A stretch of 30,393 bases of DNA, from the NCBI GenBank assembly GCA_047974845.1, contig JBKECQ010000078.1:1-30393 (forward strand), read 5' to 3'. The notes under the pieces were generated by a model. It ran no database searches. It saw only the letters and a program-made list of their open reading frames with translations, and had not been told where the DNA came from. Both the position numbers and the translations under genes were made by a program. Below, one piece after another: positions 29,148 to 30,393 of this stretch. The DNA comes from Aminipila sp047974845 (lineage in GTDB: Bacteria; Bacillota; Clostridia; Peptostreptococcales; Anaerovoracaceae). Numbering within the stretch: position 1 is the stretch's first letter; the number at the start of each line of letters is the position of its first letter.

Positions 29148-30393
29148 ATGAAGAGAATGACAAAAAAAAGTTATAGTAGGTTTATGGCAGTAACCCTTGC
29201 TATAATGGTGGCTTTTACTTATTCTATTCCAGTGACTGCATTTGCAGGAATTTTAGAAAATACGGCAGAAGTAGTTAAACAAGGGGAAACAGTTTACTAT
29301 GATAAGAATGGAAATAGCGTAAATGACTTTAATAGTGGAGTAGTAGAGCTTAACAAAAATATTAAAAAGCTATCAGGCGATAATGAATTTGAAATAACAG
29401 TAAAGGTTAGGACTAAAGACGAGGTTCAGACTTCTAGCAAATCTAAGGATTCTGCTACAGTTCTTGTAATGGACTTATCTTCAAGTATGAATGAATACGA
29501 TGGAGATGATACAAATCGTTTGACTGAAGCTAAAAATGCAGCACTTCAGTTTTTAGATAGCTATGTTAAGAATGCGGGAGATTCTAAACGTGAATTATCT
29601 ATTGTAGTATTTGCCTCAGGGGCAAAGAGATACTTAAATTGGACAGATGCTAATGATAAAAATTCCCAAAAAGGTTATTTGAAAATAAAAAAGGCAATAG
29701 AAGATATTGAGTGGGGAGATGTGCCACAAGGTGGTAACACAAACATTCATGGTGGACTAATGCTGGCAAGAAACCTTTGGAATGTACAAAATATGTCATC
29801 TATCTTAAACAAAAATGTAATATTACTAACAGATGGCGTACCTAATATGTATTCTAATGACAGTAAATCACAAGATCATATTGACGGAATAGATCGTTTT
29901 GCAACGGACTCTTATTGGTATAATGATAGTTTTGAAGATGTTCCGGTGATTTGCCAACAGATAAAGGATTTAGATAGTAGTATTTATTCTGTTTGCTATG
30001 GAATAGAAGACAAATTAGTTTATAAAAAGAGCAATAAATGGGTTGGTAATTCACATGATTGGAGAATGGATACTGAAGAGATTTCTATAAATAACTGGTT
30101 GAATAACAGGGTTAAGGTTACAAAGAACTATTCAGCAGATAATGTAGATGATTTATATAATGCATTTGAAAATATCTCAGGTAACATTGAGGAAACTATA
30201 TCCACATCAAACCTATATATTGAAGATCCAATGGGAGAATTCATAACACTTGAAGACCAAGAAAATCTAGGAGAAAATGCAACCTTCACAGGAAATAAGC
30301 TAAAGATAAACCTGCTTGACGGAGAAAAGAAAGATGGAATAACCAGCTACACATTCTCATACAAAGTAAAGCTAAATACAACAGCGCAAAGCT
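29148..30393 (+). CDS. Secreted von Willebrand A-domain surface protein or pilin (partial, 3' end missing)
   Basis: The first 415 residues are present and the frame runs off the right edge. A signal peptide (MKRMTKKSYSRFMAVTLAIM, then a cut likely after A33 in TAFA) leads to a vWA domain at about 100-345. Its metal-site residues are intact: DLSSS at 109-113, T198 in GGNTNIHGG and TDG with D229. A beta-sandwich-like region (about 350-415) begins a repeat or CNA-B-type stalk. Such proteins are tip pilins or adhesins anchored by sortase in Firmicutes; the anchor lies outside the window. AAAGGTG sits seven bases before ATG 29148. Codon style shifts to A- and C-ending codons after about 30215, unlike the vWA part. 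Confidence 0.88.
   Translation, partial: MKRMTKKSYSRFMAVTLAIMVAFTYSIPVTAFAGILENTAEVVKQGETVYYDKNGNSVNDFNSGVVELNKNIKKLSGDNEFEITVKVRTKDEVQTSSKSKDSATVLVMDLSSSMNEYDGDDTNRLTEAKNAALQFLDSYVKNAGDSKRELSIVVFASGAKRYLNWTDANDKNSQKGYLKIKKAIEDIEWGDVPQGGNTNIHGGLMLARNLWNVQNMSSILNKNVILLTDGVPNMYSNDSKSQDHIDGIDRFATDSYWYNDSFEDVPVICQQIKDLDSSIYSVCYGIEDKLVYKKSNKWVGNSHDWRMDTEEISINNWLNNRVKVTKNYSADNVDDLYNAFENISGNIEETISTSNLYIEDPMGEFITLEDQENLGENATFTGNKLKINLLDGEKKDGITSYTFSYKVKLNTTAQS

Noticed and set aside
1..30393. CRISPR array, insertion sequence, prophage or tRNA genes
   Set aside because: No regular spacer-repeat pattern, transposase, integrase or cloverleaf was seen; all repeats are two-copy tandems or hairpins.

Overview
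This window is a low-GC chromosomal segment from an anaerobic, spore-former-type Clostridia. The reasons are an A/T-rich codon pattern, the tig-clpP-clpX-lon-engB order typical of Clostridia, a 4-hydroxybutyrate-to-crotonyl-CoA (butyrate) fermentation module, the acetylase-type diaminopimelate pathway, a NiaR repressor and an Agr-type peptide quorum-sensing locus. A relative of the Anaerovoracaceae/Clostridiales Family XIII is my guess; the sequence does not prove it. I see no tRNA, rRNA, CRISPR array, insertion sequence or prophage.

Layout. 1-3425: the 3' end of 4-hydroxybutyryl-CoA dehydratase, a 4-hydroxybutyrate/acetyl-CoA CoA-transferase and a multi-spanning permease, closed by a strong hairpin. 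3426-6610 (minus): an AtoC/NtrC-type sigma-54 activator and its membrane histidine kinase, a plausible controller of the fermentation genes. 6611-6981: a 370-base gap with stacked hairpins and outward promoters, possibly an unannotated RNA. 6982-8964: niaR and a divergent NiaR-type transporter with a 22-bp palindromic operator candidate between them. 9003-10133 (minus): an M20 amidohydrolase. 10347-12496: a DUF5685 protein, a Cys-tailed J-domain protein and a small membrane protein, separated and followed by short tandem duplications. 12913-14417: dapB-dapH. 14564-17296: a complete Agr-like system with split, convergent halves, agrA-agrC on plus and agrB-agrD on minus. The 44-residue AgrD has Ser where Cys is usual. 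17303-18191: a 62-bp concentric palindrome placed symmetrically between the agrB promoter and the promoter of a divergent two-TM protein of unknown function. 18330-19811: a CYTH protein and an Mpv17-like membrane protein. 20091-27426: protein quality control (trigger factor, ClpP, ClpX, Lon), EngB, DUF1232 and hypoxanthine phosphoribosyltransferase. 27501-28764: PduL-type phosphotransacylase and a membrane-anchored XRE regulator. 29148-end: the start of a secreted von Willebrand A surface protein or pilin, preceded by repeated TGTGAC boxes.

How it fits together. The left end makes crotonyl-CoA from 4-hydroxybutyrate and may be regulated by the adjacent two-component system, in a layout that recalls the E. 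coli ato locus. The centre supplies lysine/diaminopimelate for the wall. The most novel part is the agr locus. The symmetric palindrome contains 9-bp repeats at the 21-bp period expected for LytTR regulators, so it predicts that the AgrA-like regulator drives both agrBD and the unknown membrane protein at 17601-18191.
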